Notes: generated by a model from the sequence alone, not told the origin. Numbered from the stretch's first letter, positions 19,252-34,300 are shown. The stretch: 64,000 nucleotides of DNA from an uncultured Butyricicoccus sp. (GCF_944381005.1 NZ_CALWJM010000009.1:22006-86005), one strand, 5' to 3'. Made by a program: numbers and translations.

Positions 19252-19908
19252 TCACTTTTTGCGTATATCTGGTGTTTTTGCCAAACAGATGAAAAAGACC
19301 TCTGTTGCACCCATCTGGCGCAGGATGCGAACACATGCCGCAGCCGTGGCACCACTGGTCAGAATGTCATCTACCAGCACCACGCGCTTACCGGAAACGC
19401 TGGAAGGTTTTCCCGGGAAATAGGTCTGTTCCGCATTTTTTCTGCGCTCTTTCGCTGTGCGTACTTTGAGCTGCGAACGCCCAAACCATTTTCGCCGCAC
19501 CGTGCGTACACAGGGCAATCCACTGTAACGGGCTGCCGCTTTTGCGAGCAGATAAGACAAATTAAACCCGCGTTTCCACCAGTGCCCCAGTGTTGTGGGA
19601 ACATAGGTCACCAAGTCGGCTTTCCATTCAGGTTGATGACGCATCAAGCAAGCGCCGACCAATGCACCGCCCCAACTGCCAATCGCGCGCCGGTTTTGAT
19701 ATTTGCAGTCAATCAACGCACGGCGTACTTTGCCCTGATAGACCAGTACGGCATCTGCCGCTGTGCATCCTTCTATCGTCTCGCGCACGCAAGGCTTGTC
19801 CTGTTGGCGCAGTTCGGCTGCACACGCAGGGCACACACGCGCTTTTCCGGAAATGCCGCGCCGACACAATACACAGCGCGGTGGAAACAGCAGGTCTAAC
19901 AGGTTCAC
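19252..19908 (-). CDS. comFC: ComF family phosphoribosyltransferase-like protein
   Basis: 218-aa protein related to competence protein ComFC. The N-terminus has a four-cysteine zinc finger (CVLCRRG...CPAC) and the C-terminus the PRPP-binding loop VVLVDDILTSGATAAAC. ComFC homologs act in DNA uptake or processing during transformation; no ComFA helicase is adjacent. The start is a GTG overlapping the recD2 stop by 4 bases (GTGA), which indicates translational coupling with the helicase. Confidence 0.92.
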   Translation of the reverse strand: MNLLDLLFPPRCVLCRRGISGKARVCPACAAELRQQDKPCVRETIEGCTAADAVLVYQGKVRRALIDCKYQNRRAIGSWGGALVGACLMRHQPEWKADLVTYVPTTLGHWWKRGFNLSYLLAKAAARYSGLPCVRTVRRKWFGRSQLKVRTAKERRKNAEQTYFPGKPSSVSGKRVVLVDDILTSGATAAACVRILRQMGATEVFFICLAKTPDIRKK

Positions 19909-22130
19909 TTGGGCTGCACCTCATCTTCCTCGCGCCGCAAGCGCGTGCGCAGTGCTGAATAGCGCTTGTTGCGCGCATTGGTCTTGACCATATATTCAAT
20001 CGCTTCTGGGTTTCCCACCAGCACCAGCAATTTCTTTGCGCGTGTGATGGCTGTATATAAAATTGAGCGTGTGAGCAGACGGCGCGACATGCCCTTTGAC
20101 ACGGTCACGATAACCGCTTCAAACTCACTGCCCTGCGCCTTGTGTACGGTCATTGCATAGGCAAGTTCGAGTTCTCCCAGCATATCAAAGGTATAAGTGG
20201 CAAACTTGTCGTCAAATCGCACCACCATACACTCCTGTGCCGGCAAAATCTGCGTAATTTCGCCCACATCCCCGTTAAACATTCCGGTTCCGGTTTCCGA
20301 GCCGTCCAAACTCTCCCACACAATATCATAATTATTGCGCACCTGCATGACGCGATCACCCTCACGGAAAATGACATCCCCAAACCGTTTTTCTGGTTTG
20401 CCATCGGCCGCCGGATTGAGCGCTTCCTGCAACAAACGGTTCAGCGGAATGGTGCCCGCTCCCTGCCGTCTGGCGGGTGAAAGCACCTGAATCTGTTTGG
20501 GCGACAGTCCATAATAGCGCGGCAAACGCTCTTTACACAGCGATACTACGGTCGCCATGATATCGGCCGGACTGTCCTTTTTCATCACAAAAAAATCCCC
20601 GTCTTTGCCTGAAGGCGTGGGCATCTGCCCCAAATTGATGGCGTGTGCATTCATAACGATTGCGCTTTGCTGTGCCTGACGGAAAATTTCGGTCAGTGCG
20701 ATAACCGGTACGCGCCCCGAACCGATGAGGTCACGCAAAAAATTTCCCGGCCCGACGGGTGGAAGCTGGTCGGCATCCCCGACGAGCACCAGCCGCGCGT
20801 CGCGCGGCATAGCTTCTAACAGCGCCTGCATCAGCATAACATCGACCATAGACACCTCATCGAGCACGACCACATCACATTCCAGTGGATTGGTGGCGCA
20901 GCGCTGAAACGCCAGCCGTCCGCCGCCCACCACATAACCGGCTTCCAGCAAACGGTGAATGGTTTTGGCTTCCATGCCGCACAGTTCTGACAGGCGTTTT
21001 GCCGCGCGACCGGTAGGCGCAGCCAACAACACAGTCAGGCCGAGCGCTTCATACAGATGCAGCATCCCGCGCACGGTCGTCGTTTTACCGGTACCCGGCC
21101 CGCCTGTCAAAATGGTAACACCATATTTTGCAGCCGTGACAATGGCCTGCCGCTGCAACGGCACGTAATCAATTTCGGAATCGGCTTCCAGCTCTGCCAC
21201 GAGTTGTTCGACATCAAAATCATAGGTATATTCGCGCTCGGACATTTGCCGCAGGGTTTCTGCCAGATAATCTTCGGCTTCGTGCATGGCGCGCAAGTAC
21301 ACAGCATCCCGATTGCAGATAAATTCCCGAACCACCTGTCCGGTACCCTCCAGCCGTATAATGCCTTCTTCCACCCGTTCGGGCTGTACGGTCACTTCAT
21401 CATCCGACAACAGGCTTGCAGTTGCTTCGACCAATTTTTCGACTGGGATGAAAGTGTGCCCGTTATCCAGATTAAACCGCATGGTGTACAAAATCGCGGC
21501 ATCACACCGTTCGGTTGCCAACCGTGGAATGTCAAGATTGGCCGCCAGTTGGTCAGCCAAGTGAAATTCTATGCCATAAAATTCATCGCACAGCATATAG
21601 GGGTTTTCACTCAGGGCATCGACTGCCGCCACGCCCAGCCGTTTATACAGCAGCGGTGTGAGCGAGACAGGCAAACCATTTTCGGTCAAAAAGTCCATGA
21701 GCAGCCGCATCTCGCTCATCTCGGTAAACTGCTTTCCGATATCACGCGCTTTGCGCGCCGTAATGCCCCGAATCTCGGTCAAACGTTCCGGCTCATTTTG
21801 CAGTACGTCAAATGCCTCTGCGCCGAACACCTCGGCAATTCGCGCCGCCAACCGGGGGCCAATGCCGCGAATCAAACCAGAGCCTAGGTATTCTGCTACG
21901 CCCCGCGCCGACTCGGGCAGACGGCGCTCAAACGTATTTGCCTGAAACTGCTCGCCGTAGGATGGATGGGTCACCCAGTTACCGCAGCAAATCAGTTCTT
22001 CTCCCAGCCCCAGATTGGGAATGGTTCCGGTGACCGTCACTTCTTCCCCATCCCGCGCAAGCAATCGCAATACAACATAGCCATTTTCAATATTTTGAAA
22101 CACGATTTGAGTCACCGTGCCCTGAATCAT
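19905..22130 (-). CDS. recD2: ATP-dependent DNA helicase RecD2
   Basis: SF1B 5'-3' helicase of the RecD2/TraA type found where RecBC is absent. The N-terminal OB-like region and helix-hairpin-helix segments (GIGPRLAARIAEVFG, EIRGITARKARDIG) precede the Walker A motif ILTGGPGTGKTTTVRG (about residue 345), the Walker B region VVLDEVSMVD, GDADQLPPVGPG, and C-terminal motif ELAYAMTVHKAQGSEF and TAITRAKKLL. I chose ATG 22130 (MIQGTVTQIVFQ), giving 741 aa; the frame extends upstream into the preceding gene, so the overlap of 44 bases is likely real. Followed immediately by comFC. Confidence 0.95.
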   Translation of the reverse strand: MIQGTVTQIVFQNIENGYVVLRLLARDGEEVTVTGTIPNLGLGEELICCGNWVTHPSYGEQFQANTFERRLPESARGVAEYLGSGLIRGIGPRLAARIAEVFGAEAFDVLQNEPERLTEIRGITARKARDIGKQFTEMSEMRLLMDFLTENGLPVSLTPLLYKRLGVAAVDALSENPYMLCDEFYGIEFHLADQLAANLDIPRLATERCDAAILYTMRFNLDNGHTFIPVEKLVEATASLLSDDEVTVQPERVEEGIIRLEGTGQVVREFICNRDAVYLRAMHEAEDYLAETLRQMSEREYTYDFDVEQLVAELEADSEIDYVPLQRQAIVTAAKYGVTILTGGPGTGKTTTVRGMLHLYEALGLTVLLAAPTGRAAKRLSELCGMEAKTIHRLLEAGYVVGGGRLAFQRCATNPLECDVVVLDEVSMVDVMLMQALLEAMPRDARLVLVGDADQLPPVGPGNFLRDLIGSGRVPVIALTEIFRQAQQSAIVMNAHAINLGQMPTPSGKDGDFFVMKKDSPADIMATVVSLCKERLPRYYGLSPKQIQVLSPARRQGAGTIPLNRLLQEALNPAADGKPEKRFGDVIFREGDRVMQVRNNYDIVWESLDGSETGTGMFNGDVGEITQILPAQECMVVRFDDKFATYTFDMLGELELAYAMTVHKAQGSEFEAVIVTVSKGMSRRLLTRSILYTAITRAKKLLVLVGNPEAIEYMVKTNARNKRYSALRTRLRREEDEVQPK

Positions 22131-22476
22131 TTGTTCTTCCTGCACGTTCTTGGTTTCCTTTCCGCGCCGCTCCAGCACGAAAGTCCGGATAGGCCATTTC
22201 ATAGCGCGCGGCCAGCCGCGCTCCCTGTTCAGATGTCTGCGCCGCCGTATCGACCAGAATCATGGATAAGCCAGGCAGATAGGTGCTGCGTGCAAGGGCA
22301 ATCTGCCGCAGTATCTGTTCGGCTTCTCCACTTTGACCGTCTACATAAACATACAGTTCAGCCTTACCGCAAACACTCTCTGTTCTATGAAAGATTATAT
22401 CACACAACATTTTCAAAATGCAAATCAGGCCGAACGCTGCCAGCGTGCCGACCAGACATTGTGCCGCAAAATCCAT
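22087..22476 (-). CDS. Small single-pass membrane protein of unknown function
   Basis: 129 aa. An N-terminal hydrophobic segment (LVGTLAAFGLICILKMLCDIIF) anchors a charged cytoplasmic-type domain with an AELYVYVDGQSGEAEQILRQI segment that reads like a beta-alpha unit. AGGAGG sits at a proper distance before the ATG on the minus strand, which supports translation. It overlaps the start of recD2 by 44 bases, so it heads the small operon with recD2 and comFC. I do not recognise a family. Confidence 0.65.
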   Translation of the reverse strand: MDFAAQCLVGTLAAFGLICILKMLCDIIFHRTESVCGKAELYVYVDGQSGEAEQILRQIALARSTYLPGLSMILVDTAAQTSEQGARLAARYEMAYPDFRAGAARKGNQERAGRTNDSGHGDSNRVSKY

Positions 22477-22533
22477 ACCGCTGCACCTCCTGCTCTATCC
22501 TATGCGGTGCGCCGTGTACGGGTGTGCACATGC

Positions 22534-22564
22534 AAAAAAAGTCCCTGCCAAATGGCAGGGACTT
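22534..22564 (-). terminator. Terminator of the str operon after tuf
   Basis: Perfect stem AGTCCCTGCCA / TGGCAGGGACT; on the minus strand followed by seven T residues. It lies about 27 bases after the tuf stop. Confidence 0.92.
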
Positions 22565-22590
22565 GATAGCTTGTCTTATATGGAAACGAA

Positions 22591-23793
22591 TTACTCGTTA
22601 ACCTTTACAACAACGCCAGAACCTACGGTGCGGCCACCCTCACGGATAGCGAAACGCAGGCCTTCCTCGATAGCAATCGGGGTAATCAGCTCAACGTCCA
22701 TTTCAACGTTATCGCCAGGCATGCACATTTCGGTGCCTTCCGGCAGAGAGATAACACCGGTTACGTCGGTGGTACGGAAGTAGAACTGAGGACGGTAGTT
22801 GTTGAAGAACGGAGTATGACGGCCGCCTTCTTCCTTCTTCAGAACGTAAACCTGACCCTTGAACTTGGTATGCGGATGAATGGTGCCGGGCTTAGCCAGA
22901 ACCTGGCCACGCTCGATATCAGTCTTCTGGATACCACGGAGCAGAGCACCGATGTTGTCGCCAGCCTCAGCGTAGTCGAGCAGCTTGCGGAACATTTCGA
23001 TACCGGTAACAACGGTCTTGCGAGGAGCGTCCATCAGACCAACGATTTCAACTTCCTCGGACAGCTTCAGGATACCACGCTCTACACGGCCGGTAGCAAC
23101 GGTACCACGACCGGTGATGGAGAATACGTCCTCGACCGGCATCAGGAACGGCAGCTCGTCGTTACGAACCGGGTCCGGAATATAGGAGTCAACAGCGTCC
23201 ATCAGCTCACGGATGCAAGCATACTCAGGAGCGTTGGGGTCCTTGGAGTCGCAGGTCAGAACGTTCAGAGCGGAGCCACGGATAACCGGGATGTCGTCGC
23301 CCGGGAACTCGTAGGTGGACAGCAGCTCGCGGATTTCCATTTCAACGAGGTCGAGCAGTTCGGGGTCGTCAACCTGGTCAACCTTGTTCATGAATACAAC
23401 AATGTAGGGTACACCTACCTGGCGAGCGAGCAGGATGTGCTCACGGGTCTGGGGCATCGGGCCGTCTGCAGAAGAAACAACCAGGATAGCGCCGTCCATC
23501 TGTGCAGCACCGGTAATCATGTTCTTAACGTAGTCGGCATGGCCCGGGCAGTCAACGTGAGCGTAGTGACGCTTTGCGGTCTGATACTCAACGTGAGCGG
23601 TGTTGATGGTGATGCCGCGCTCCTTCTCTTCGGGAGCCTTGTCGATTGCGTCGTATGCCTGATACTCTGCATCGCCCTGAAGAGCCAGAACCTTGGTGAT
23701 AGCCGCAGTCAGAGTGGTCTTACCGTGGTCAACGTGACCAATGGTACCAATGTTAAGATGCGGCTTATTACGTTCAAATTTTTCCTTAGCCAT
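22591..23793 (-). CDS. tuf: Elongation factor Tu
   Basis: GTPase that brings aminoacyl-tRNA to the ribosome. G motifs [25 protein letters not shown] and SALNV are present, and domains II and III ([33 protein letters not shown]) follow. 400 aa is standard. Last gene of the rplGB-rpsL-rpsG-fusA-tuf transcript, 108 bases after fusA, before a strong terminator. Confidence 0.99.
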   Translation of the reverse strand: MAKEKFERNKPHLNIGTIGHVDHGKTTLTAAITKVLALQGDAEYQAYDAIDKAPEEKERGITINTAHVEYQTAKRHYAHVDCPGHADYVKNMITGAAQMDGAILVVSSADGPMPQTREHILLARQVGVPYIVVFMNKVDQVDDPELLDLVEMEIRELLSTYEFPGDDIPVIRGSALNVLTCDSKDPNAPEYACIRELMDAVDSYIPDPVRNDELPFLMPVEDVFSITGRGTVATGRVERGILKLSEEVEIVGLMDAPRKTVVTGIEMFRKLLDYAEAGDNIGALLRGIQKTDIERGQVLAKPGTIHPHTKFKGQVYVLKKEEGGRHTPFFNNYRPQFYFRTTDVTGVISLPEGTEMCMPGDNVEMDVELITPIAIEEGLRFAIREGGRTVGSGVVVKVNE

Positions 23794-23901
23794 TTGAGAA
23801 AGCCTCCTTGTTTGTTTTTGAATCGCCCTGTATCGGACGCTTCTTTAGAATAAGTCCATTGATAAGACTATTCTAAAATACTTTCGCAAAAAAATCAACT
23901 A

Positions 23902-25986
23902 TTAGTTGTCGCTTTTATTGCGCGTGTCGATAATTTTATCCTGTACGGACTTGGGAACCTCAGTGTAGTGGCTGGGCTGCATGGTGTACTGGCCACGACC
24001 CTGCGTGCTCGAACGCAGCGCAGTTGCGTAACCGAACATTTCGGACAGCGGAACAGCAGCCGAAATCGCCTCGACACCGCCACGCGGCTCCATGCCCTGA
24101 ATCTGACCACGGCGTGCATTCAGGCCGCCGATAACGTCGCCCATATAGTCTTCCGGAACCATAACGTCAACCTGCATGATAGGCTCCATCAGAACCGGGT
24201 CAGCCTTGCGCATTGCTTCCTTGAACGCCATCGAACCGGCAATCTTAAATGCCATTTCGGAGGAGTCAACTTCGTGGAACGAGCCATCGTACAGCGTAAC
24301 CTTGACGTCAACAACCGGATAGCCAGCCAAAACGCCTGCCTGCATAGCACCCTGAATACCCTGGTTAACCGGCTCGATGTATTCCTTCGGAATCGCACCG
24401 CCGACAACCTTGTTGATGAACTCATAGCCCTTACCGGACTCGTTCGGCTCAACGATAATCTTAACGTGACCATACTGGCCCTTACCACCGGACTGACGCG
24501 CATACTTCATGTCAACATCAGCCGAACGGCGGATGGTTTCCTTATAAGCAACCTGCGGCTCGCCAACGTTTGCTTCTACCTTGAACTCGCGAAGCAGACG
24601 GTCAACGATGATTTCCAGGTGCAGCTCGCCCATGCCGGCGATGATGGTCTGACCGGTTTCCTCATCGGTGTAGGTGCGGAAAGTCGGGTCTTCTTCTGCC
24701 AGCTTAGCCAGCGCAATACCCATCTTTTCCTGACCAGCCTTGGTCTTAGGCTCGATTGCAACGCGAATAACCGGCTCCGGGAAGTTCATGGACTCCAGAA
24801 TAATCGGATGCTTCTCGTCGCACAGTGTATCACCGGTGGTGGTGTTCTTAAAGCCAACAGCAGCCGCGATGTCGCCCGAATAAACCATGTCGATATCCTT
24901 ACGCGCATTTGCGTGCATTTGCAGGATACGACCCAGACGCTCGCGCTGTCCCTTGGTTGCGTTGAGCACCGAAGAACCGGCACCAATCGTACCAGAGTAA
25001 ACGCGGAAGAAGGTCAGACGGCCAACATACGGGTCGGTCATAATCTTAAATGCCAGAGCGGAGAACGGCTCATCGTCAGACGACGGGCGCTCATCCTCTT
25101 CCTCGGTGTCCGGGTTTACACCCTTAATCGGAGGAATGTCGGTCGGCGCGGGCATATAGTCAACAACTGCGTCGAGCAGCATCTGTACACCCTTGTTGCG
25201 GTAAGCGGTGCCACACAGAACCGGGATAATCTGCACGTTGCAGACGCCCTTGCGCAGCGCAGCCTTGATTTCAGGAATGGTAATCTCTTCGCCTTCGAGG
25301 TACTTCATCATCAGGTCCTCGTCCAGCTCAGCGACTGCCTCAATCAGTGCATCGTGATATTCCTGTGCCTGGTCCATCAGGTCAGCCGGAATATCTTCGT
25401 CGCGCACGTCCTTGCCCAAATCATCGTAGTAAACCTCAGCACGCATGTTGATGAGGTCAATGATACCCTTAAAGGTGTCCTCAGCGCCGATGGGGAGCTG
25501 AATCGGAACCGCGTTACACTTCAGACGGTCCTTCATCATGCTGATAACATTGAAGAAGTCAGCGCCCATGATGTCCATCTTGTTGACGAACGCCATACGC
25601 GGTACCTGATACTCGTCAGCCTGATGCCAAACGGTCTCAGACTGCGGCTCAACGCCGCCCTTTGCACAGAATACGGTAACAGAACCGTCCAGTACGCGCA
25701 GCGAACGCTGTACTTCTACGGTAAAGTCAACGTGACCCGGGGTATCAATGATGTTGATACGATGGTCTTTCCAGTGACAGGTGGTTGCAGCAGAGGTAAT
25801 GGTAATACCACGCTCCTGCTCCTGCTCCATCCAGTCCATGGTCGCGGTACCGTCATGGGTATCGCCGATTTTATAGTTTACGCCGGTGTAATAAAGAATA
25901 CGCTCGGTCGTAGTGGTTTTACCGGCATCAATGTGCGCCATGATACCGATATTTCTGGTTTTCTCCAGCGAATACTCTCTAGGCAT
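23902..25986 (-). CDS. fusA: Elongation factor G
   Basis: Translocation GTPase. P-loop [16 protein letters not shown]3 [13 protein letters not shown]4 NKMDIMGAD; domain IV carries the conserved [11 protein letters not shown] loop region; C-terminus ends [18 protein letters not shown]. 694 aa is typical. It starts 30 bases after rpsG in the str operon. Confidence 0.99.
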   Translation of the reverse strand: MPREYSLEKTRNIGIMAHIDAGKTTTTERILYYTGVNYKIGDTHDGTATMDWMEQEQERGITITSAATTCHWKDHRINIIDTPGHVDFTVEVQRSLRVLDGSVTVFCAKGGVEPQSETVWHQADEYQVPRMAFVNKMDIMGADFFNVISMMKDRLKCNAVPIQLPIGAEDTFKGIIDLINMRAEVYYDDLGKDVRDEDIPADLMDQAQEYHDALIEAVAELDEDLMMKYLEGEEITIPEIKAALRKGVCNVQIIPVLCGTAYRNKGVQMLLDAVVDYMPAPTDIPPIKGVNPDTEEEDERPSSDDEPFSALAFKIMTDPYVGRLTFFRVYSGTIGAGSSVLNATKGQRERLGRILQMHANARKDIDMVYSGDIAAAVGFKNTTTGDTLCDEKHPIILESMNFPEPVIRVAIEPKTKAGQEKMGIALAKLAEEDPTFRTYTDEETGQTIIAGMGELHLEIIVDRLLREFKVEANVGEPQVAYKETIRRSADVDMKYARQSGGKGQYGHVKIIVEPNESGKGYEFINKVVGGAIPKEYIEPVNQGIQGAMQAGVLAGYPVVDVKVTLYDGSFHEVDSSEMAFKIAGSMAFKEAMRKADPVLMEPIMQVDVMVPEDYMGDVIGGLNARRGQIQGMEPRGGVEAISAAVPLSEMFGYATALRSSTQGRGQYTMQPSHYTEVPKSVQDKIIDTRNKSDN

Positions 25987-26016
25987 GTTTGCTCTCCTTT
26001 CAAATACTGCCGTAAA

Positions 26017-26487
26017 TTAATAACGGTAGTGAGCGAATGCCTTGTTCGCTTCTGCCATCTTGTGCGTATCTTCACGCTTCTTGACAGAACCGCCCAGATT
26101 GTTGCAAGCGTCCATAATCTCGCCTGCCAGACGTGCGCGCATGGTCTTTTCGCTGCGAGCACGAGAATACTTGGTCAGCCAGCGCAGACCAAGGGTCTGA
26201 CGGCGTTCCGGACGAACTTCCATCGGAACCTGGTAGGTAGCACCGCCGACACGGCGTGCCTTAACCTCCAGAGACGGCATGATATTTTCCATCGCCTCGG
26301 TAAAAACCTCCAGCGGCTCACGACCAGTCTTGTCGCGAACGATGTCAAAAGCACCATAAACGACCTTCTGCGCAACACCCTTCTTGCCGTCGAGCATAAT
26401 CGAGTTGACCAGCTTGGTGACCAGCTTGGAATTATACATCGGGTCGGGCAGAACGTCTCTCTTGGGAACATTTCCTCTTCTTGGCAC
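26017..26487 (-). CDS. rpsG: 30S ribosomal protein S7
   Basis: Assembly-initiating protein of the 30S head. With GTG 26487 the protein is 156 aa starting [12 protein letters not shown] (translated with fMet), the exact family start, and GGAGGG lies about 8 bases upstream. The sequence [19 protein letters not shown] and [19 protein letters not shown] are diagnostic. A 281-base gap with hairpins separates it from rpsL; S7 classically autoregulates the str operon at that junction in enterobacteria. Confidence 0.98.
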   Translation of the reverse strand: MPRRGNVPKRDVLPDPMYNSKLVTKLVNSIMLDGKKGVAQKVVYGAFDIVRDKTGREPLEVFTEAMENIMPSLEVKARRVGGATYQVPMEVRPERRQTLGLRWLTKYSRARSEKTMRARLAGEIMDACNNLGGSVKKREDTHKMAEANKAFAHYRY

Positions 26488-26768
26488 TTTACTTCCCTCC
26501 TTCATATAGAAATGATTTCATTGGTACTTCAGCGCACCCTTTGTGCGCTGTTTTGCGCCTGTCCGGGTTTTCACTCGGAAAAACAGGACAAAGCGGTGGG
26601 CCAACCGCGGCAAATGCGCGGCTGAACGGTTGCTTTGTGAAGCTGTGAAAAGCTCTCAAAGACTTTGATGCAGACAGACAAATCCGGCAGATTTTCGTAA
26701 GACCGAGGACGAGGGCGCGGACATATGCCGCGCAGTCATCTATCAGGCTACGGAAATGAAAATGCGGA
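26488..26768 (-). other. rpsL-rpsG intercistronic region with hairpins
   Basis: 281 bases without a gene inside the str operon. On the minus strand there are GC-rich hairpins (GCGCGG/CCGCGC near 26730) and, directly before the rpsG ribosome site, a clean 8-bp hairpin CAGCGCAC/GTGCGCTG around 26527-26547. A minus-strand frame through here (26489-26830) overlaps the end of rpsL and rpsG leader and has no protein-like content. It may hold an S7 feedback site, which is an inference by analogy. Confidence 0.5.
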
Positions 26769-27188
26769 TTACTTGCCAGCCTTCGGGCGCTTTGCGCCGT
26801 ACTTGGAGCGAGCCTGCTTGCGGTTTGCAACGCCCTGGGTATCCAGAGTGCCGCGGATGATGTGGTAACGTACGCCAGGCAGGTCCTTTACACGACCGCC
26901 GCGAACCATTACAACCGAGTGCTCCTGCAGGTTGTGGCCGATGCCGGGGATGTAGGCAGATACCTCCATACCATTGGTCAGCTTAACACGAGCAATCTTA
27001 CGCAGTGCAGAGTTCGGCTTCTTGGGGGTCATGGTCTTAACAGTGGTGCAAACACCGCGCTTCTGCGGAGCAGACTGCTCGGTGGTCTTCTTCTTCAGAG
27101 AGTTCAGACCAACCTGGAGAGCAGGAGCGGTAGACTTTGCAACAACGGTCTCACGGCCCTTACGAACGAGCTGGTTAAAAGTAGGCAT
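26769..27188 (-). CDS. rpsL: 30S ribosomal protein S12
   Basis: Decoding-centre protein. Starting from ATG 27188 the protein is 139 aa ([13 protein letters not shown]). It contains [15 protein letters not shown] and [14 protein letters not shown], the segments where streptomycin-resistance changes map; both conserved lysine contexts (KKPNS and the GRVKDLPGV loop) look wild type. GGAGG precedes the start. The sequence lies between rplGB and rpsG in normal str order. Confidence 0.98.
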   Translation of the reverse strand: MPTFNQLVRKGRETVVAKSTAPALQVGLNSLKKKTTEQSAPQKRGVCTTVKTMTPKKPNSALRKIARVKLTNGMEVSAYIPGIGHNLQEHSVVMVRGGRVKDLPGVRYHIIRGTLDTQGVANRKQARSKYGAKRPKAGK

Positions 27189-27238
27189 TCTATTTCCTCC
27201 TTCTTTCAAAAATATTCTATATTAAACAGCTTTGCTGT

Positions 27239-27490
27239 TTAATTAGCAGATTTGAGCAGGGTGACAACCGCAGCGCCGACATCAATGCCAGCAGCATCGC
27301 CGAGTTCGACCATAGTGGGAACTTCGGACAACGGCACACCCATCTCGCAGCACAAATCGCGGATTGGTCGAATCACGCGCTGTTCGGCGTCATCAGCCAC
27401 AAAAACGGTCTGCGCGTTTCCATCGCGGATTGCCTTTTTTGACTGTTTTACGCCGACGACTTTGGCCGCCTGCGATAATTCAGAAAGCAT
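27239..27490 (-). CDS. rplGB: L7Ae-family ribosomal protein (YbxF-like)
   Basis: 83-aa member of the L7Ae/L30e/YbxF family, RNA-binding proteins that recognise kink-turns. Typical features: GVKQSKKAIRDGNAQTVFVADDAE and a central VPLSEVPTMVELGDAAGIDVGAA. It lies directly upstream of rpsL as in Bacillus. It has its own promoter 31 bases upstream and so is the first gene of the rplGB-rpsL-rpsG-fusA-tuf unit. Confidence 0.93.
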   Translation of the reverse strand: MLSELSQAAKVVGVKQSKKAIRDGNAQTVFVADDAEQRVIRPIRDLCCEMGVPLSEVPTMVELGDAAGIDVGAAVVTLLKSAN

Positions 27491-27520
27491 AATCTAACCT
27501 CCTATACCGCATACTCCTAC

Positions 27521-27549
27521 AGTATAGCGCCCTTTTCGCCCAAGGTCAA
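27521..27549 (-). promoter_or_regulatory. Promoter of rplGB-rpsL-rpsG-fusA-tuf
   Basis: Minus strand TTGACC (27544-27549), 17-base spacer, TATACT (27521-27526): 5 of 6 matches in each box, ideal spacing. Confidence 0.85.
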
Positions 27550-27693
27550 GCTTTTTTTCTCGATTCCCTCTTTTTCACAAGAAAATGCCTGTAAACGGCG
27601 TTTGACCTGTCTATTTTTCCCTTTTCACTCTGATAAATACATAAATTTCAGGAAATTTTCTCATTCCCATTCCCTTTGCGCCGCCATCACACC

Positions 27694-27725
27694 AAAGCCC
27701 CAAGACCAACCGGCCTTGGGGCTTT
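27694..27725 (-). terminator. Hairpin after rpoC
   Basis: Perfect 11-bp stem AAAGCCCCAAG / CTTGGGGCTTT with a 10-base loop, 22 bases after the rpoC stop. The minus-strand T tract is short (TTTGGTG), so termination may be incomplete and some read-through into rplGB is likely. Confidence 0.65.
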
Positions 27726-27746
27726 GAAAAAATGAATTTTCTTTGT

Positions 27747-31274
<3,528 letters not shown>

Positions 31275-31302
31275 AATTTAGAAAGCTCCTCCTGTATCCG
31301 CG

Positions 31303-34300
31303 TTATTCGTCAAAGTCGCCGTCGCCGTAATTGTCTTCGTCGATTGCAAAGTCGTCCTGCTCATCTTCTTCGCCCACGCCGGCTTCCTCAGCCGCACTAT
31401 CAAAGGCAGCCAAATCGGTATCGCCGTCCTCAGCATCGTTGATGGCAAAGCCAGCCGCTGCAAATTCTGCATCCGAACCGCTCGCTGGCACTTCTGTCAT
31501 CGGGCGATTGAAGTCAACCTCATCGTCCTCATCCTCGGACAGTTCGATAACATCCATGTTTTCATCCAGTACCTTGATGTCCAGACACAGCGACTGCAAT
31601 TCCTTAACCAGAACCTTGAACGATTCCGGTACACCGGGCTGCGGTACATTGTGACCCTTTACAATGGCCTCATAGGTCTTGACACGGCCGGTGATATCAT
31701 CCGACTTGACGGTCAAAATTTCCTGCAAGGTGTAAGCGGCGCCGTATGCTTCGAGCGCCCAAACTTCCATCTCACCGAAGCGCTGACCGCCGAACTGTGC
31801 TTTACCACCCAAGGGCTGCTGAGTAACCAGCGAGTACGGGCCGGTCGAACGGGCGTGGATTTTGTCGTCAACCAGATGGTGCAGTTTGAGGTAATACATA
31901 TAACCGACGGTAACGCGGTTGTCGAACCGCTCACCGGTACGGCCATCATACAGCCAGCTCTTGCCATCGGCATCATAGCCAGCCTTGACGAGCATATCCT
32001 GAATATCTTCGAGCGATGCGCTGTCAAATACCGGTGTCTCAACCTTCCAGCCCAGTTTCTTGGCTGCAAAGCCCAGATGCACTTCGAGCACCTGACCGAT
32101 GTTCATACGAGACGGTACGCCCAAGGGGTTCAGTACGATGTCAAGCGGGGTGCCATCCTCCAAGAACGGCATGTCTTCCTGCGGCAGAATACGCGAGATA
32201 ACACCCTTGTTACCGTGGCGGCCTGCCATCTTATCGCCGACCGAAATCTTACGCTTTTGCGCAATGTAGCAGCGAACGACCATGTTAACGCCCGGTGCCA
32301 GTTCGTCACCGTTTTCACGGGTAAATACCTTGACATCGACGACAATACCCGATTCACCGTGCGGCGCACGCAGCGAGGTATCACGCACTTCGCGTGCCTT
32401 TTCACCAAAGATAGCACGCAGCAAGCGTTCTTCGGCAGTCAGTTCGGTTTCACCCTTGGGGGTAACCTTACCGACCAGAATATCACCGGCGTGTACTTCG
32501 GCACCGACGCGAATAATACCGCGCTCGTCGAGGTCGCGCAGCGCATCCTCGCCGACGTTGGGCACGTCGCGGGTGATTTCTTCCGGCCCCAGCTTGGTAT
32601 CACGCGCTTCAGATTCGTATTCTTCAATATGAATCGAGGTGTATACATCATCGCGTACCAGACGCTCGTTCAGCAAAACGGCGTCCTCGTAGTTGTAACC
32701 TTCCCAAGTCATAAAGCCGATGAGTGCGTTTTTACCCAGTGCAATTTCGCCCTTATCGGTGGACGGGCCATCGGCCAGTACGTCACCCTTTTTCACGCGC
32801 TCGCCCAAATCGACAATCGGGCGCATGTTGATGCAGGTGGACTGGTTGGAGCGCAGGAACTTGGTCAGATGATAGGACTTTTCTTCGCCGTTGTCATAGC
32901 GCACAGACACTTCACGCGCGGTCGAGCGTGTGACAACGCCATCGCCCTCAGCCAGCGGGATAATACCCGAATCGACTGCGGCCTTGTATTCCATACCGGT
33001 TGCAACAACCGGTGCTTCGGTCTTGAGCAGCGGCACTGCCTGACGCTGCATGTTCGCACCCATCAGTGCACGGTTTGCGTCATCGTGCTCCAGGAACGGA
33101 ATGAACGCGGTTGCAACCGAAACCATCATGCGGGGCGATACGTCCATGAGGTCAACTTCCTTGCGGTCAACTTCAATGATTTCGTCGCGCATACGGCAGG
33201 TAATACGTTCATTCTTGAGGCAGCCGTTTTCGTCCAGCGGCTCATATGCCTGACAAACAATAAATTCATCCTCGACATCGGCGGTCATGTAGCGAACCTC
33301 ATCGGTCACGCGGCCGGTTGCCTTGTCAATGATGCGGTACGGCGCTTCAATAAAGCCAAAGTCATTGATGCGCGCATAGGTTGCCAGATAGGAAATCAGA
33401 CCGATGTTCGGGCCTTCAGGCGTCTCAATCGGGCACATACGACCATAGTGGCTGTAATGCACGTCGCGCACTTCCATCGAAGCGCGGTCACGCGACAGAC
33501 CACCGGGGCCGAGCGCGGACAGACGGCGCTTGTGGGTCAATTCCGCCAACGGGTTGTTCTGGTCCATGAACTGGGACAGCGGCGAGGAACCAAAGAATTC
33601 CTTGATGGCAGCAGTCACCGGACGAATGTTAATCAGCGATTGCGGGGTAACGGTATCCAAATCCTGAATGGTCATGCGCTCACGGATAACACGTTCCATG
33701 CGAGAGAAGCCAATGCGTACCTGATTCTGAAGCAGCTCGCCTACGCAGCGCAGACGACGGTTGCCCAAATGGTCAATATCATCGGTCACGCCCACACCGT
33801 TACCGATGTTGAGCAGATAGCAGATGGTTGCCAGGATGTCATCGACAATAATAGTCTTGGGAATCAAGTCATGAATACGAGCGGTAACGGTCTTTTTCAG
33901 TTCGTCGCCGGTCACACCCGAATCAATGATTTCCTTGAGTACAACAAAGCGGACTTTTTCCTTGATGCCCAGTTCCTGCGCACCCATGCCGCCCAAGAAG
34001 TCCTTGAAGTCATCCACGTCAACCATGCCGTTGCCGAACACCTTAACCGGGCGACCATCGTTGGATTCCAGTACAACCTTGTTAACGCCACGCGCCGCAA
34101 TCTGGCGCGCCTGCTCGCGATTCAGGATACTGCCTTCTTCGGCCAGAATTTCACCGGTCATCGGGTCAACTGCCGGGGTCAGCAGCTTGCGGCCCACCAG
34201 ACGGCGTGCAATATTCAGCTTTTTATTGTACTTATAACGACCAACTGCCGAAATATCATAACGGCGGGTATCAAAGAACATGGCATCCATCAGGCTGGTT

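Noticed and set aside
23968..26625. 885-aa plus-strand open frame opposite fusA and rpsG
   Set aside because: It spans two real genes and their spacer and has no recognisable protein pattern.
26489..26830. 113-aa minus-strand frame in the rpsL-rpsG gap
   Set aside because: It overlaps the rpsL 3' end and the rpsG ribosome site and has no sensible composition; a structured RNA is more likely.
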